A stretch of DNA of 56,612 bases from Kroppenstedtia sanguinis (GCF_050433445.1 NZ_JBNPXF010000022.1:1-56612), one strand, 5' to 3'; counted from the first letter of the stretch, positions 16,950 to 24,560 are shown. The notes: generated from the letters alone by a model not told the origin. A program made the numbers and translations.

Positions 16950-18868
16950 AATAGTATATTCACAAAGTTCCTCACATTTTCTGCTCGAACCAAGTGATGC
17001 ACGGTCCCCACATGATTCATCAAGTTATACAAGAGATCATACAACATTTGCAAGTCTTGAACATTCCCTTGCTTCACACTGAGTAAAGCAATCAGCTGCA
17101 CCTGTTGGTCCTTCCATGGAATCGGTTTTTTCAGTGTACAAAAGGCGATAAAGGTTTGATCGCTTAAAGGGCGAATCGGATGGGGAATCGCAACGGAATG
17201 CCCCCAAGCTGTGGAAGAAACTTTTTCCCTCTCGATCACCGCGTTGTAAAAACCTTCCGGGACCAGACCTGCTTGCTTCGCCTGATCGCATAAAAACCGG
17301 ATCACTTCCTCCTTACTGGAAAATTTATGTTGTAAAAAAATCATGTCCTCTCGGATGTAGGGCTTGACTTCATTCCGAATTTCAATAGACAAACCCTCTC
17401 GGATCGCTTTCACATCTTGTTGATCAAAGATGGAATGTACTTTGATGACGGGAACCGGCAAGGAAAGGGGAATATGGACCGTGCTGACAACCAGATCAAT
17501 ATTTTGGCGGGCAATCTCTTCCCCGCTTAATTGATAGTATCCGATCACCCCTACAATCTCGATTTCATCTTTAAAGGTTTCATGGACCTTATTTTTCAAT
17601 AATTGAGCACTGCCCAATCCGGAAGCACACACTAATAAACACCGCTTCCGCGGCTTGGCATCCTGGGAACGGTTTAATGCCACACCAAAATGAATGGCCA
17701 AGTATCCCGTTTCATCTTCATGGATGGGGGTGCCCAGATGACGGCTTAAAATGTCCGATGCCGTCAAGGCCAGTTCAAAAGCATAGGGATAGCTGGTTTT
17801 GATCTCACTCAACAACGGATTCCGAATGTTTAGACCATATTTCATACGATTCATCACCGCTTTGATATGCAATCCCAACCCGAACTTTAATTCTCGGTCC
17901 TGCTTGAAATTCCTGCCCATCCGGTGGCTGACTGTCTGCAAAATCTCTTCCAATATGGAATGGACGGGTTCCCCCAGCACCTCCTGCAAACTCCCCAAGC
18001 CCCGGGTCGTCATGCTCGTACCCAGCAAATGAATGGTCACGTAAAAGATCTCTTCTTTCGGAAACGAGATCTGAAGCACTTTTTCCAAATACCCGATAAT
18101 GTGTTCAGCAATCTCATACTCCCGCGTTTCGGCAATTTCTTGTAGATCCAGTTGAAATGACTCAATATAATGCTGTTCCTTGATCCTTCGAATAGCAATC
18201 GCAATGTGAATAACCAAATTATCCAGTTCCAAATCCGATAGATAAACATTGGTCTGTTCAATATATTTCAAAACTGTATCTCGGATCAGATGAAGATCAG
18301 AAATCCCTTCCCATTCATATTCCTTTTCCAGTAAGGGGACATGAACATCCCTTGGAAGCAGGTACTGGGATATACAAGACCGGAGGGAGAGTTCATCCCC
18401 AGTCACACGGATGCCATGGTAAGGCCGTCTTTCGATCGTCAAGCGATAGGGTTGGAGGATCTCCGACACCTCTTTCATCAATAGATGGACCGTCGATTTA
18501 CTGACATATAGGTCCTTTGCCAACTCCTCCAATTTGATATATGATTTTCCGGTTAATAATTTCGTCAATATATAGGTGATTCGCTCTTCCTGAGTCGAGG
18601 GAATTCGGGATGAAGCCGATGGGTAGAATTCTTGGCGAAAGCGACGGAAGTTTTCTTTGTCTTCAATTCGCAGTTTATAACCGTTTCCACGCCGGGATTC
18701 AATCTCCGCCCCATAGGGTCTCATCAGGTCATTTAATTCTCGAATATCCTTTTGGATCGTTTTTGTTGAGACACCCAGTGCCTGGGAAAGAATCGACCGG
18801 TTTAATACAGACTCATTTTTCAGAAATTGGTCTAACAGATCCAACAGACGTCCATGTACCTTCAGCAT
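16931..18868 (-). CDS. LicR/MtlR-type PRD transcriptional activator
   Basis: This 645-residue regulator combines DNA-binding and PTS domains. An N-terminal HTH_11 spans about residues 5-62 (SVLNRSILSQALGVSTKTIQ). A second, Mga-like HTH (LEELAKDLYVSKSTVHLLMK) follows. Two PRD domains, from about 180 to 390, carry His residues for phosphorylation. An EIIB-like domain has its Cys in CLLVCASGLGSAQLL, and a C-terminal EIIA-like domain has its His in WGHSVAIPHPIRP. Such proteins are activated by HPr and switched off by their cognate EIIB when sugar is absent. I chose ATG 18868, preceded by AAGGTGGTG. It most likely controls the PTS operon immediately downstream. Confidence 0.9.
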   Translation of the reverse strand: MLKVHGRLLDLLDQFLKNESVLNRSILSQALGVSTKTIQKDIRELNDLMRPYGAEIESRRGNGYKLRIEDKENFRRFRQEFYPSASSRIPSTQEERITYILTKLLTGKSYIKLEELAKDLYVSKSTVHLLMKEVSEILQPYRLTIERRPYHGIRVTGDELSLRSCISQYLLPRDVHVPLLEKEYEWEGISDLHLIRDTVLKYIEQTNVYLSDLELDNLVIHIAIAIRRIKEQHYIESFQLDLQEIAETREYEIAEHIIGYLEKVLQISFPKEEIFYVTIHLLGTSMTTRGLGSLQEVLGEPVHSILEEILQTVSHRMGRNFKQDRELKFGLGLHIKAVMNRMKYGLNIRNPLLSEIKTSYPYAFELALTASDILSRHLGTPIHEDETGYLAIHFGVALNRSQDAKPRKRCLLVCASGLGSAQLLKNKVHETFKDEIEIVGVIGYYQLSGEEIARQNIDLVVSTVHIPLSLPVPVIKVHSIFDQQDVKAIREGLSIEIRNEVKPYIREDMIFLQHKFSSKEEVIRFLCDQAKQAGLVPEGFYNAVIEREKVSSTAWGHSVAIPHPIRPLSDQTFIAFCTLKKPIPWKDQQVQLIALLSVKQGNVQDLQMLYDLLYNLMNHVGTVHHLVRAENVRNFVNILLKTSVT

Positions 18869-19002
18869 GTCCACACCACCTTGTTCTAATAGTAGCAACT
18901 AAACGCAAAGCCGGAAGGATGGGATGGCGACGCCCTTCGCAAGGTAGGGCGAATTTCGCGGCTTTATTGACCATTATAGCAGTATCAAGAACCTATAATA
19001 AA

Positions 19003-19244
19003 TCAGGGCTGTTGATTAACCATCAAGTGGATGACGGGAACGAAACGACCCTCTATCGTAAAATATGGCTTGCGGGGACGGGGATGGTGGGACGGCTCCG
19101 ATCTCTTGCAAAGAACGCATAGCGAGACCCGGAGCGGAAAGCGACCCTGGCGAGACTTGTGCCCTATGGGTGCAAAGGCTTTTCACCGTCCCCACCATCT
19201 CGACCTGATTTACCACCTAAAATATGGCTAATCAATACGCCTGA
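19003..19244. mobile_element. MITE-like element with terminal inverted repeats
   Basis: The element is 242 bases long and has no coding capacity that I believe. It starts TCAGGGCTGTTGATTAACC and ends GGCTAATCAATACGCCTGA; these ends are imperfect inverted repeats (15 of 19 match). TAATAAA stands on both sides (18996-19002 and 19245-19251), a possible 7-bp target duplication, although in AT-rich sequence this could be chance. Inside, GATGGTGGGACGG near 19084-19096 and CCGTCCCCACCATC near 19187-19200 form a second inverted pair, so the whole element can fold. Single ends of the same type occur at several other places in the window. Confidence 0.6.
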
Positions 19245-19420
19245 TAATAAATAAAAGCCTGTCGGGCTCTGGTTTATGAATCATGCAAAAAGTTTTGCAG
19301 ATGTATTCGAGGTACCCAGGTAGCATCATCCGCCTGATTCGTCTGATTCATACGAAATCCCGGTCTAGTATGCCATCACTGCCCAGGGTAAAGGATTCGT
19401 AGACAGGAGAGAACGGAAAA

Positions 19421-19463
19421 GCCTCACCGCCCGGGCCGAGTCATCGGTGGAAGGGGGTGAGGC
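19421..19463 (+). promoter_or_regulatory. Hairpin sequestering the ribosome site of the small peptide
   Basis: GCCTCACC at 19421-19428 is the exact complement of GGTGAGGC at 19456-19463, which contains most of the GGGGGTGAGG ribosome site of the 31-residue peptide. Pairing would hide the site until the 5' end is opened. This is a common safeguard on type I toxin mRNAs. Only the complementarity is seen; folding in the cell is inferred. Confidence 0.5.
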
Positions 19464-19465
19464 GC

Positions 19466-19561
19466 ATGGAATGGCTTCAGGTTATCGCGGCATTACTCGT
19501 CGCACTTGTGGCCGTTGCTCGCTTCTTCCTAGACTGGCAGGATCGCCAGCGGAAGAAGTAA
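19466..19561 (+). CDS. Candidate type I toxin, small membrane peptide
   Basis: This peptide has 31 residues. It begins MEWLQVIAAL, continues through an unbroken hydrophobic stretch of about 20 residues and ends in a charged tail, DWQDRQRKK. A strong GGGGGTGAGG lies five bases before the ATG. The plan (short N-terminus, one membrane helix, charged C-tail) is that of Fst/Ldr-like and other type I toxins that damage the membrane. Two features support this: the hairpin over its ribosome site and a convergent antisense promoter and terminator just downstream. I see no clear match to a named family, so the assignment rests on architecture and context. Confidence 0.5.
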   Translation: MEWLQVIAALLVALVAVARFFLDWQDRQRKK

Positions 19562-19594
19562 GCGTTGACCCCTTGTAAATTTTGGGCAGGAAGT

Positions 19595-19670
19595 TAAAAG
19601 CCATTAACGAGTTGCACCTCGTTAATGGCTACAGGCCCACGGTGGGGCTCCCCTAAGCCGTTCTCTCTTG
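19595..19670 (-). ncRNA. Candidate antisense RNA of the type I locus
   Basis: On the minus strand TTGCAT (19700-19705) and TATAAT (19676-19681) are 18 bases apart, an acceptable sigma-A promoter firing toward the peptide gene. About 75 bases on, a perfect 13-bp stem (19599-19611 with 19618-19630) followed by TTTT forms a terminator. A second, smaller GC-rich hairpin lies between. The RNA would overlap the 3' end of the peptide mRNA. Convergent transcription onto a shared stem resembles the Fst/par layout. Ends are estimates. Confidence 0.45.
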
Positions 19671-19675
19671 TCTTT

Positions 19676-19705
19676 ATTATACACACTGTAAAGGAGGATA
19701 TGCAA
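19676..19705 (-). promoter_or_regulatory. Antisense promoter of the type I locus
   Basis: The -35 TTGCAT and the perfect -10 TATAAT lie on the minus strand with an 18-base spacer, pointing at the small membrane-peptide gene. No gene on the minus strand follows other than the proposed antisense RNA, which makes an RNA product the simplest reading. Confidence 0.5.
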
Positions 19706-19817
19706 ACCATACAAAACCCATGGCTTTTTCAGCTGCAATCCGGAATGATGACGATATCTTCGACTATGTTTTATAGATGTAAGCGTCAAAGCAAAAGCCA
19801 TTTACTCGTTTCTAACG

Positions 19818-19848
19818 CCCATTTTTCGGTTAACCAACCAGCTCGATT
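19818..19848 (+). repeat. Degenerate copy of the first repeat end
   Basis: The segment CCCATTTTTCGGTTAACCAA followed by CCAGCTCGATT aligns over its length with the copy at 5-34. The rest of 19706-20077 contains an inverted CCTGAT/ATCAGG pair near 19996-20021 and no gene that I can support. Confidence 0.45.
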
Positions 19849-20077
19849 CTACAATACAGCGCGCAGATATTTGTTCCTGAATTGCACTCCTTTGCCTAAG
19901 TGATTAATAATTGGCGAACATACATAGTAATCTGAACTATTAACCTTCCTCCTCCCCTATCTGAAGTGAGTCCCACCTAGGTGATCTCTCATCCTGATAG
20001 TGACTTGTACGATCAGGAAATCTCTTGCCTTTACTACAAAGTAGCATGCCCTTTTTTGGGTTAAGACCATAAGGATT

Positions 20078-21322
20078 TTACTTATACAGTCGATTTTCCA
20101 TCGGAACAGCAGACGGAGAGGATGTCAGTTTCCCCTGTCGATATTGAATGAGCCAACTGGTTCCACAGACAAAGGAGACGATCCCAATTCCCCACCCCAC
20201 ATATGGAATTCCCCACTGTTCATATGCCAATCCAGATAAAATATAGGAAAGTTGCATAAATCCTCCATAAGTCGCCAAGTGAAGGGAAAACACACGTCCG
20301 CGAACTTCTTCTTGGGTATGGGTCTGCAACATATAACTATCCAGTGGAATGATCACACCAGAACTGATCCGCATGAAATAGAGCATTAAAACACCCCAAA
20401 AAAGGGTTTCCGTTTGGGTAAGTAATACAAAAAATAACGCTTGAATCAAATAAGAAGCCCCATACCAAATGACGGCCCGACGATGCTGATCTTTAATAAA
20501 TTGTTTAACCAAATACGCACCTGTTAATACGCCTAATCCATCGACGGCATATAAAGCACCGATGCCAAATCCTTGCATGTCATACACGTTACTCCCTAGC
20601 AGGGGAATTAAAATCTGATAACCGCCCCCGGCAAATCCCCAGCTGATCCCGATCCAGATCACCGCGCGTATAACCGGATTCTGAGTCGCTTCTCGAAATC
20701 CTTCTTTGAGGGCTACCCCGTAAGGGACCGAGGTTACTGTCGATTTGTTTTCCGACCATTTCATTTGAAAAATACACAGAGCAGACCAAAAATAGGAACA
20801 TGCATTGAGAGTAAAACAGATTAAAGGGCCGGCGATGGCAGATAGGATTCCCCCCAGGATCGATCCCAGGATGGTGACAAAACTGTTGGTAGCTGATGAG
20901 AATGCATTAGCCTCCGCTAATTTTTCTCTAGAAACAATCATCGGGATAGTGGCTTGACGGGAAGGATTAAAAAACATGCTGAGCAGTCCAATCACCACAG
21001 ATCCTACATACAACAACCAGATCTGTTCAAAAAGAAAGGCGAAAATAAAAGTAGCGACGGTCACTCCCCGAAGCAAGTCTGTCATCACCATCGTTTTTTT
21101 CTTAGGTAACCGATCCACATAAGGGCCGACAAAGGGTCCCAAAATCACAGCGGGTAATGCTCTACACATCAACAGGATCCCAACGGACAAAGCGGAATTG
21201 GACAAAAAAAGAACCGTCTGGGCCAAGGAGACTTGATTAAACCAATCTCCCATTACACTACTGGCTTGACCCAACCACAGATAACGGTAATTCCTATTCT
21301 TAAGAATACCTGTTTTTTTCAT
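20078..21322 (-). CDS. MFS transporter of the MFS_3 (EntS-like) group
   Basis: This 414-residue protein has about 12 hydrophobic segments in two halves. The N-terminal NRNYRYLWLGQASSVMGDWF and the loop GPYVDRLPKKKTMVMTDLLRG are typical of the MFS_3 group, which contains drug and siderophore exporters. The substrate is not known. The start follows AGGTTATT-type sequence with only a weak ribosome site (GAGAGG). It stands alone between the type I locus and a transposase remnant, in a region showing several rearrangements. Confidence 0.8.
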   Translation of the reverse strand: MKKTGILKNRNYRYLWLGQASSVMGDWFNQVSLAQTVLFLSNSALSVGILLMCRALPAVILGPFVGPYVDRLPKKKTMVMTDLLRGVTVATFIFAFLFEQIWLLYVGSVVIGLLSMFFNPSRQATIPMIVSREKLAEANAFSSATNSFVTILGSILGGILSAIAGPLICFTLNACSYFWSALCIFQMKWSENKSTVTSVPYGVALKEGFREATQNPVIRAVIWIGISWGFAGGGYQILIPLLGSNVYDMQGFGIGALYAVDGLGVLTGAYLVKQFIKDQHRRAVIWYGASYLIQALFFVLLTQTETLFWGVLMLYFMRISSGVIIPLDSYMLQTHTQEEVRGRVFSLHLATYGGFMQLSYILSGLAYEQWGIPYVGWGIGIVSFVCGTSWLIQYRQGKLTSSPSAVPMENRLYK

Positions 21323-21355
21323 AATAACCTCTCCCTAGCGTATTGAAATATGTAT

Positions 21356-21608
21356 TCAATCCATCAGGCGTACCGATGTAGAATGCTGGTTAGGTGGAAA
21401 AGGTGAAGAATTCCCGAAAGGATAACGGATAACCATCTCCTCCACCGGACTGTGGCGGTGGAAAAAATGGACTATCCGCTTGAAGTTTTGCATGATGGCC
21501 GTCAGGAGTGCCTGACTTCGGACACACCAAAGGCCCCGTCCCCAGGCTTTCGCAGTCCATGCCATTCTTTGGATTCTGTAAATAAATGCTCCACCCGTTT
21601 ACGCCTGA
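21356..21608 (-). pseudogene. Decayed IS1182-like transposase C-terminus
   Basis: Read on the minus strand, one frame gives KRVEHLFTESKEWHGLRK and a shifted frame continues GRGLWCVRSQALLTAIMQNF, then KRIVHFF. Together they match the conserved C-terminal end of IS1182-family transposases, broken by a frameshift near 21540. Everything upstream of it is missing. Beyond the stop lies an end-like sequence, ATCAGGCGTA at 21363-21372. That same 10-mer begins the right-hand end of the MITE-like element at 19003-19244, read in reverse. Confidence 0.65.
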
Positions 21609-21722
21609 ACTATTATATTTCCCTTTCATATCTACAAGTTTATAGCAATGTTTCAAAATAGTTTATGCTATACTTATGATAGATGAAAGTGACTGGAATG
21701 AAACAGGGATGGGAAGGAAAAT

Positions 21723-21959
21723 ATGATTGTTGAAACAACTGGATCACAAATAAGACGTGAAACAGGTCTCTCCTGTGGCTTCAAGAAAGGTAAGTTCATT
21801 GAGCCATTAGATACTTTGAAACTACCAGAAGTTAGTACAGAGAGTTTAACAGAAAGTCTCCAAATGATTTATTTTAAACGTACTGGAACAGTTAATTATG
21901 AGATTGACCCGAATGATTATGAAAGGAATAAATTTATAGATAAAAATATGGGATGTTGA
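21723..21959 (+). CDS. Small hypothetical protein in the AT-rich island
   Basis: This 78-residue soluble protein starts well, with GGGAAGG five bases before the ATG and TATACT/TATGAT promoter-like boxes at about 21668-21682. It begins MIVETTGSQIRRETGLSC and ends in a charged, Asp/Lys-rich tail. I do not recognise it. Base composition turns distinctly AT-rich from here to about 22830, unlike the flanking genes, which suggests acquired DNA. It could be the upstream partner of the broken antitoxin-like gene that follows. Confidence 0.4.
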   Translation: MIVETTGSQIRRETGLSCGFKKGKFIEPLDTLKLPEVSTESLTESLQMIYFKRTGTVNYEIDPNDYERNKFIDKNMGC

Positions 21960-21970
21960 GATTGATTTTT

Positions 21971-22193
21971 GTGAGTAAATATAGCGACAAAAGAGCAACG
22001 AGCGAAATTTTTTGCTGACGCTTTAGCGATTAATTCCCTTGGTGCTAAAGCATTCACCAAAGAAAATCGGACATTATTGCAAACATATGTTGATGGCGAA
22101 ATCGAGCTTGAAGTCTTGCAACAAATGGTGATTAATAAATACAAAAAAATGAGATACAAGAGGGAAAGCAAAGATGATATTGGAAATGTTTGA
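21971..22193 (+). pseudogene. Broken VbhA-like antitoxin gene
   Basis: From 21984 a frame reads ATKEQRAKFFADALAINSLG, then AKAFTKENRTLLQTYVDGEIELEVLQ in continuation. This is the pattern of the VbhA/Fic-antitoxin domain: a helical start, then LxxYVxGEIxLxxL. No start codon precedes it in frame, because TGA codons lie at 21963 and 21972. A GTG at 21971 is in another frame, one base off. Either a frameshift has destroyed the gene or an unusual start is used. No Fic toxin gene follows; instead a small membrane protein begins within its last codons. Confidence 0.45.
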
Positions 22194-22347
22194 TATTATT
22201 CTAATAATAATTGGAATTAGTCTGATACTAGTGGTAATAGGAGTAATATCTATACTTATTATACCTGTTAAATATTTTTGGATATCGCTTTTGATTTGGG
22301 GACTATTATCGATTTATTTACTAGTGAAATATGCAGGAAAAAAGTAG
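22174..22347 (+). CDS. Small membrane protein, 57 residues
   Basis: An AGGGAAAG ribosome site precedes ATG 22174. The 57-residue product is almost wholly hydrophobic, with two segments: residues 6-30, rich in Ile and Val, and 35-52. It ends KYAGKK. It overlaps the end of the antitoxin-like frame by 20 bases. No family is recognised. AT-rich codon use matches its neighbours in the island. Confidence 0.45.
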   Translation: MILEMFDIILIIIGISLILVVIGVISILIIPVKYFWISLLIWGLLSIYLLVKYAGKK

Positions 22348-22423
22348 TTGAACATGATATCTTGTGAAGTGATTACTGCAAGATACAAGAGATATAGAAG
22401 ATCGTACTTGTTACAACAATTGG

Positions 22424-22801
22424 ATGGGGGTGTTAATCATTACATTTTCATTAATATTTTTAACGATTGTAGGTGTCATTGTGCTTTCAATGTGTATTGT
22501 ACCTGCGATTATAGCTATTAGAAAAAGTGAGAAAGGAAAACGCCCCTATAAGATTTCTTATGTAGTAGTGGGACTATTGATTTTTCAATGGGTGTTTTTC
22601 TTGACTGGTGGTTACGCTTTATTACCAGTGAACGTTGCGGATGCATTGTTTGTGCCTGTATGGTTGGTGCTGTGTGTAGGGAGTGCAATCACAGCTATCG
22701 TTGAATTCAAAAACAACAAGTTTTTTTCTATTCCCGTTGGAGGCCTAACAATAATTAGCTTTTTATTTAGTATTCTTATCTATGGAATAGGAGAAATGTG
22801 A
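22424..22801 (+). CDS. Hypothetical four-helix membrane protein
   Basis: This 125-residue protein has four hydrophobic segments, at about residues 4-28, 44-62, 72-90 and 100-122. A basic loop, RKSEKGKRPYK, lies after the first, which predicts that loop to be cytosolic. GTG 22430 is an alternative start. Neither codon has a well-spaced ribosome site. I recognise no family. With the preceding 57-residue protein it forms a small membrane-protein pair in the AT-rich island. Confidence 0.5.
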   Translation: MGVLIITFSLIFLTIVGVIVLSMCIVPAIIAIRKSEKGKRPYKISYVVVGLLIFQWVFFLTGGYALLPVNVADALFVPVWLVLCVGSAITAIVEFKNNKFFSIPVGGLTIISFLFSILIYGIGEM

Positions 22802-22856
22802 TTATCTGTTTATTATTGTTTCGGGTAAGCAACAACGGGCGTTTTTTTCTAAATTT

Positions 22857-22874
22857 GGATAATCGACAGCCTTG
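22857..22874 (+). repeat. Degenerate copy of the first repeat end
   Basis: GGATAATCGACAGCCTTG resembles GGTTAATCAACAGCCCTG (14 of 18 match). It is followed 33 bases later by a copy of the second end type. The same order of the two end types occurs at 5-123. Confidence 0.4.
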
Positions 22875-22906
22875 CCAGATGGCAATGGTGGTAGAACACG
22901 ATCTCC

Positions 22907-22937
22907 CCACCTAAAATATGGTTAATCAATACGCCTG
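22907..22937 (+). repeat. Copy of the second repeat end
   Basis: CCACCTAAAATATGGTTAAT followed by CAATACGCCTG differs at one base from the right end of the MITE-like element at 19214-19243. This near-identity over about 30 bases is too long for chance. Confidence 0.75.
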
Positions 22938-23083
22938 GCGTTGAATATTCTTCAGAAGTAAACTTAAAACGTCCCGGCTTCCAGATCCATGGCCCCTTTC
23001 GCCCCAATTCATGGTAGCCAGTCGATAACGAAGCTGACCATTCGTTAAAACCACGATTGGTCTTTTTTGCTTTTTTTGGAGTT

Positions 23084-23182
23084 TTGATAGATGAAGTGAT
23101 CTTACCCGATGATGAATTTCGTTACCTAGAGGAGATTACCATCCTGCATTCAGAGTTTCAAAGTACTTATCAAAAGCGTTGA
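23084..23182 (+). pseudogene. Possible short gene fragment
   Basis: This is a 32-codon acidic frame with a TTG first codon (LIDEVILPDDEFRYLEE at its start, ending STYQKR). It reads like real protein, but there is no clear ribosome site and no recognisable family. It may be the 3' remnant of a lost gene between the repeat at 22907-22937 and the tRNA-Thr/ssrA cluster. The rest of 22938-23247 shows nothing that I can name. Confidence 0.2.
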
Positions 23183-23247
23183 TACAAGAAATCACCTTAA
23201 ATGCCTATAAAGACAGACCAAGACATTAATATTGAATACAATTAAAG

Positions 23248-23273
23248 AAGAGCAAGGGATTTCCCCTGCTCTT
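23248..23273 (-). terminator. Terminator of the ssrA/tRNA-Thr transcript
   Basis: AAGAGCA at 23248-23254 pairs with TGCTCTT at 23267-23273, extended by GGG/CCC across one bulged base. On the minus strand the stem is followed by a T-rich TCTTTAATT. It lies about 25 bases past the tRNA-Thr 3' end. Confidence 0.65.
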
Positions 23274-23295
23274 CCAATTAAGCATAATTGTGTTA

Positions 23296-23371
23296 TGGTG
23301 CTGATGGAGGGATTCGAACCCCCGACCCCTTCATTACGAGTGAAGTGCTCTGCCAGCTGAGCTACATCAGC
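23296..23371 (-). tRNA. tRNA-Thr (anticodon CGT)
   Basis: The gene is 76 bases long, including an encoded CCA (23296-23298). The acceptor arms GCTGATG and CATCAGC pair, the T arm contains GGTTCGAATC-type sequence (GGGGGTTCGAATCCC), and the anticodon arm is CTTCA-CTCGTAA-TGAAG. The anticodon CGT reads ACG, threonine. It lies about 20 bases downstream of the tmRNA gene on the same strand. Confidence 0.95.
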
Positions 23372-23391
23372 AAAAAACTATGGGTTGATAA

Positions 23392-23765
23392 TGGTGGAGG
23401 CGAGCGGATTCGAACCGCTGTCCGAAGACATCGCCACATCGGATTCTCCGAGCGCAGTCGCTGTATTTAGGATTCGCATCCCGGACTGCCCAAGCGACAG
23501 GCGTCCCGAAATGCTAGCTACTTTAGATTCGCTTTCCGGTCAGTAGCGGAGCCGGTCAGCTAGCCTGCTTAAGTTATGAGACCCGAGTACTCCACACAGG
23601 CGATGGAGCAACGGATCCTGGCTGGCTTAGATTAAGCAGCAGCCAGAGAGTAGTTTTCTTGTTTGCCAGTTAAATTTAGGCACTTTGCGTTTTTAACGAA
23701 GGACGCAACCCCACGGCTCGCTACCGACGCTCGAACTGTCCCCGTCGAGTCCTATAAACGCCCCC
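23392..23765 (-). ncRNA. ssrA: tmRNA
   Basis: The 5' end reads GGGGGCGTTTATAGGACTCG and the 3' end CGCCTCCACCA; these pair as the tRNA-like acceptor with an encoded CCA. Length is about 374 bases. The tag frame, at 23632-23667, reads GGCAAACAAGAAAACTAC and onward, giving the tag (A)GKQENYSLAAA before a TAA stop. It ends in LAAA rather than the common ALAA. The RNA rescues stalled ribosomes together with SmpB, whose gene is about 100 bases upstream on the same strand. Confidence 0.95.
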
Positions 23766-23868
23766 GCATAAGGTTTCAAGCGTCAACGTCATCTATTATA
23801 ACTCTGATCACGCTTGCTTGTAAAGGGTTTTCCTGCGGAATCCCGCCGGAGGTTTCATCCGGTAGGAG

Positions 23869-24336
23869 TCATCCCAACACCCTCTGTTTCAACTGACGGC
23901 GGATTTCCCGGTCCGCATCCCGCTTGGCGGCAGTTTCCCGTTTATCGTGCAGTTTCTTCCCTTTGGCTAAGGCCAATTGAATCTTGGCGTAGCCGTTGCG
24001 AAGATGAAGATCCAGCGGGACCAGGGTAAATCCCTTCTGCTTGGTCAATCCGATCAGCTTGTTGATCTCCTCTTTGTGTAGCAGGAGTTTTCGGGTTCGG
24101 GTAGGATCCTGGTTAAACCGATTGCCTTGTTCAAAAGGGCTGATATGCATATTGACCAGGTGAACCTCTCCGTCACTGATCAAGGCATAGCTGTCCTTCA
24201 GGTTGACCCGCCCCTGCCGAATCGACTTGATCTCGGTTCCCGTGAGCACGATGCCCGCTTCATAAGTGTCTTCCACATGGTACTCATGACGGGCTTTTCG
24301 GTTCCGGGCCACCACTTTGACTCCGCCCTTGGACAT
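23869..24336 (-). CDS. smpB: SsrA-binding protein SmpB
   Basis: This 155-residue RNA-binding protein delivers tmRNA to stalled ribosomes. The OB-fold core has the conserved NRKARHEYHVEDTYEAGI at the start and INLKDSYA-type segments (GRVNLKDSYALI). The basic tail KLHDKRETAAKRDADREIRR folds into the mRNA channel in known structures. Length is as usual. It stands between rnr and ssrA, the common Bacillales order. Confidence 0.95.
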   Translation of the reverse strand: MSKGGVKVVARNRKARHEYHVEDTYEAGIVLTGTEIKSIRQGRVNLKDSYALISDGEVHLVNMHISPFEQGNRFNQDPTRTRKLLLHKEEINKLIGLTKQKGFTLVPLDLHLRNGYAKIQLALAKGKKLHDKRETAAKRDADREIRRQLKQRVLG

Positions 24337-24560
24337 CGTGCCCCACCTCCATCTTTAAATATCGTAATCTAAATTATACCAACCACAGAGGATCGGTGTC
24401 AATGGAAGATTCCCCGCCTTTTGATGAGGGAGATGACCCTGCCATCCCCCAAGGAAATGGAGACGGTTCGCTTAAGAATCACCTCGAGCAGGGGCAACCG
24501 GGATGGGAGCAAATGTCGCCCCTAGTAACGTGGTGAACCCCTGCGTTCGCCGACGGTCGG

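Noticed and set aside
19148..19163. A 16-base exact match, TGGCGAGACTTGTGCC, at 19148-19163 and 38624-38639, both upstream of small membrane peptides.
   Set aside because: In a window of about 56 kb one such 16-base match is expected roughly by chance, and similarity does not extend beyond it.
22857..23295. Possible attachment site formed by a duplicate of the tRNA-Thr 3' end on the island side.
   Set aside because: I looked for copies of the T-arm and acceptor sequence in the island and found none.
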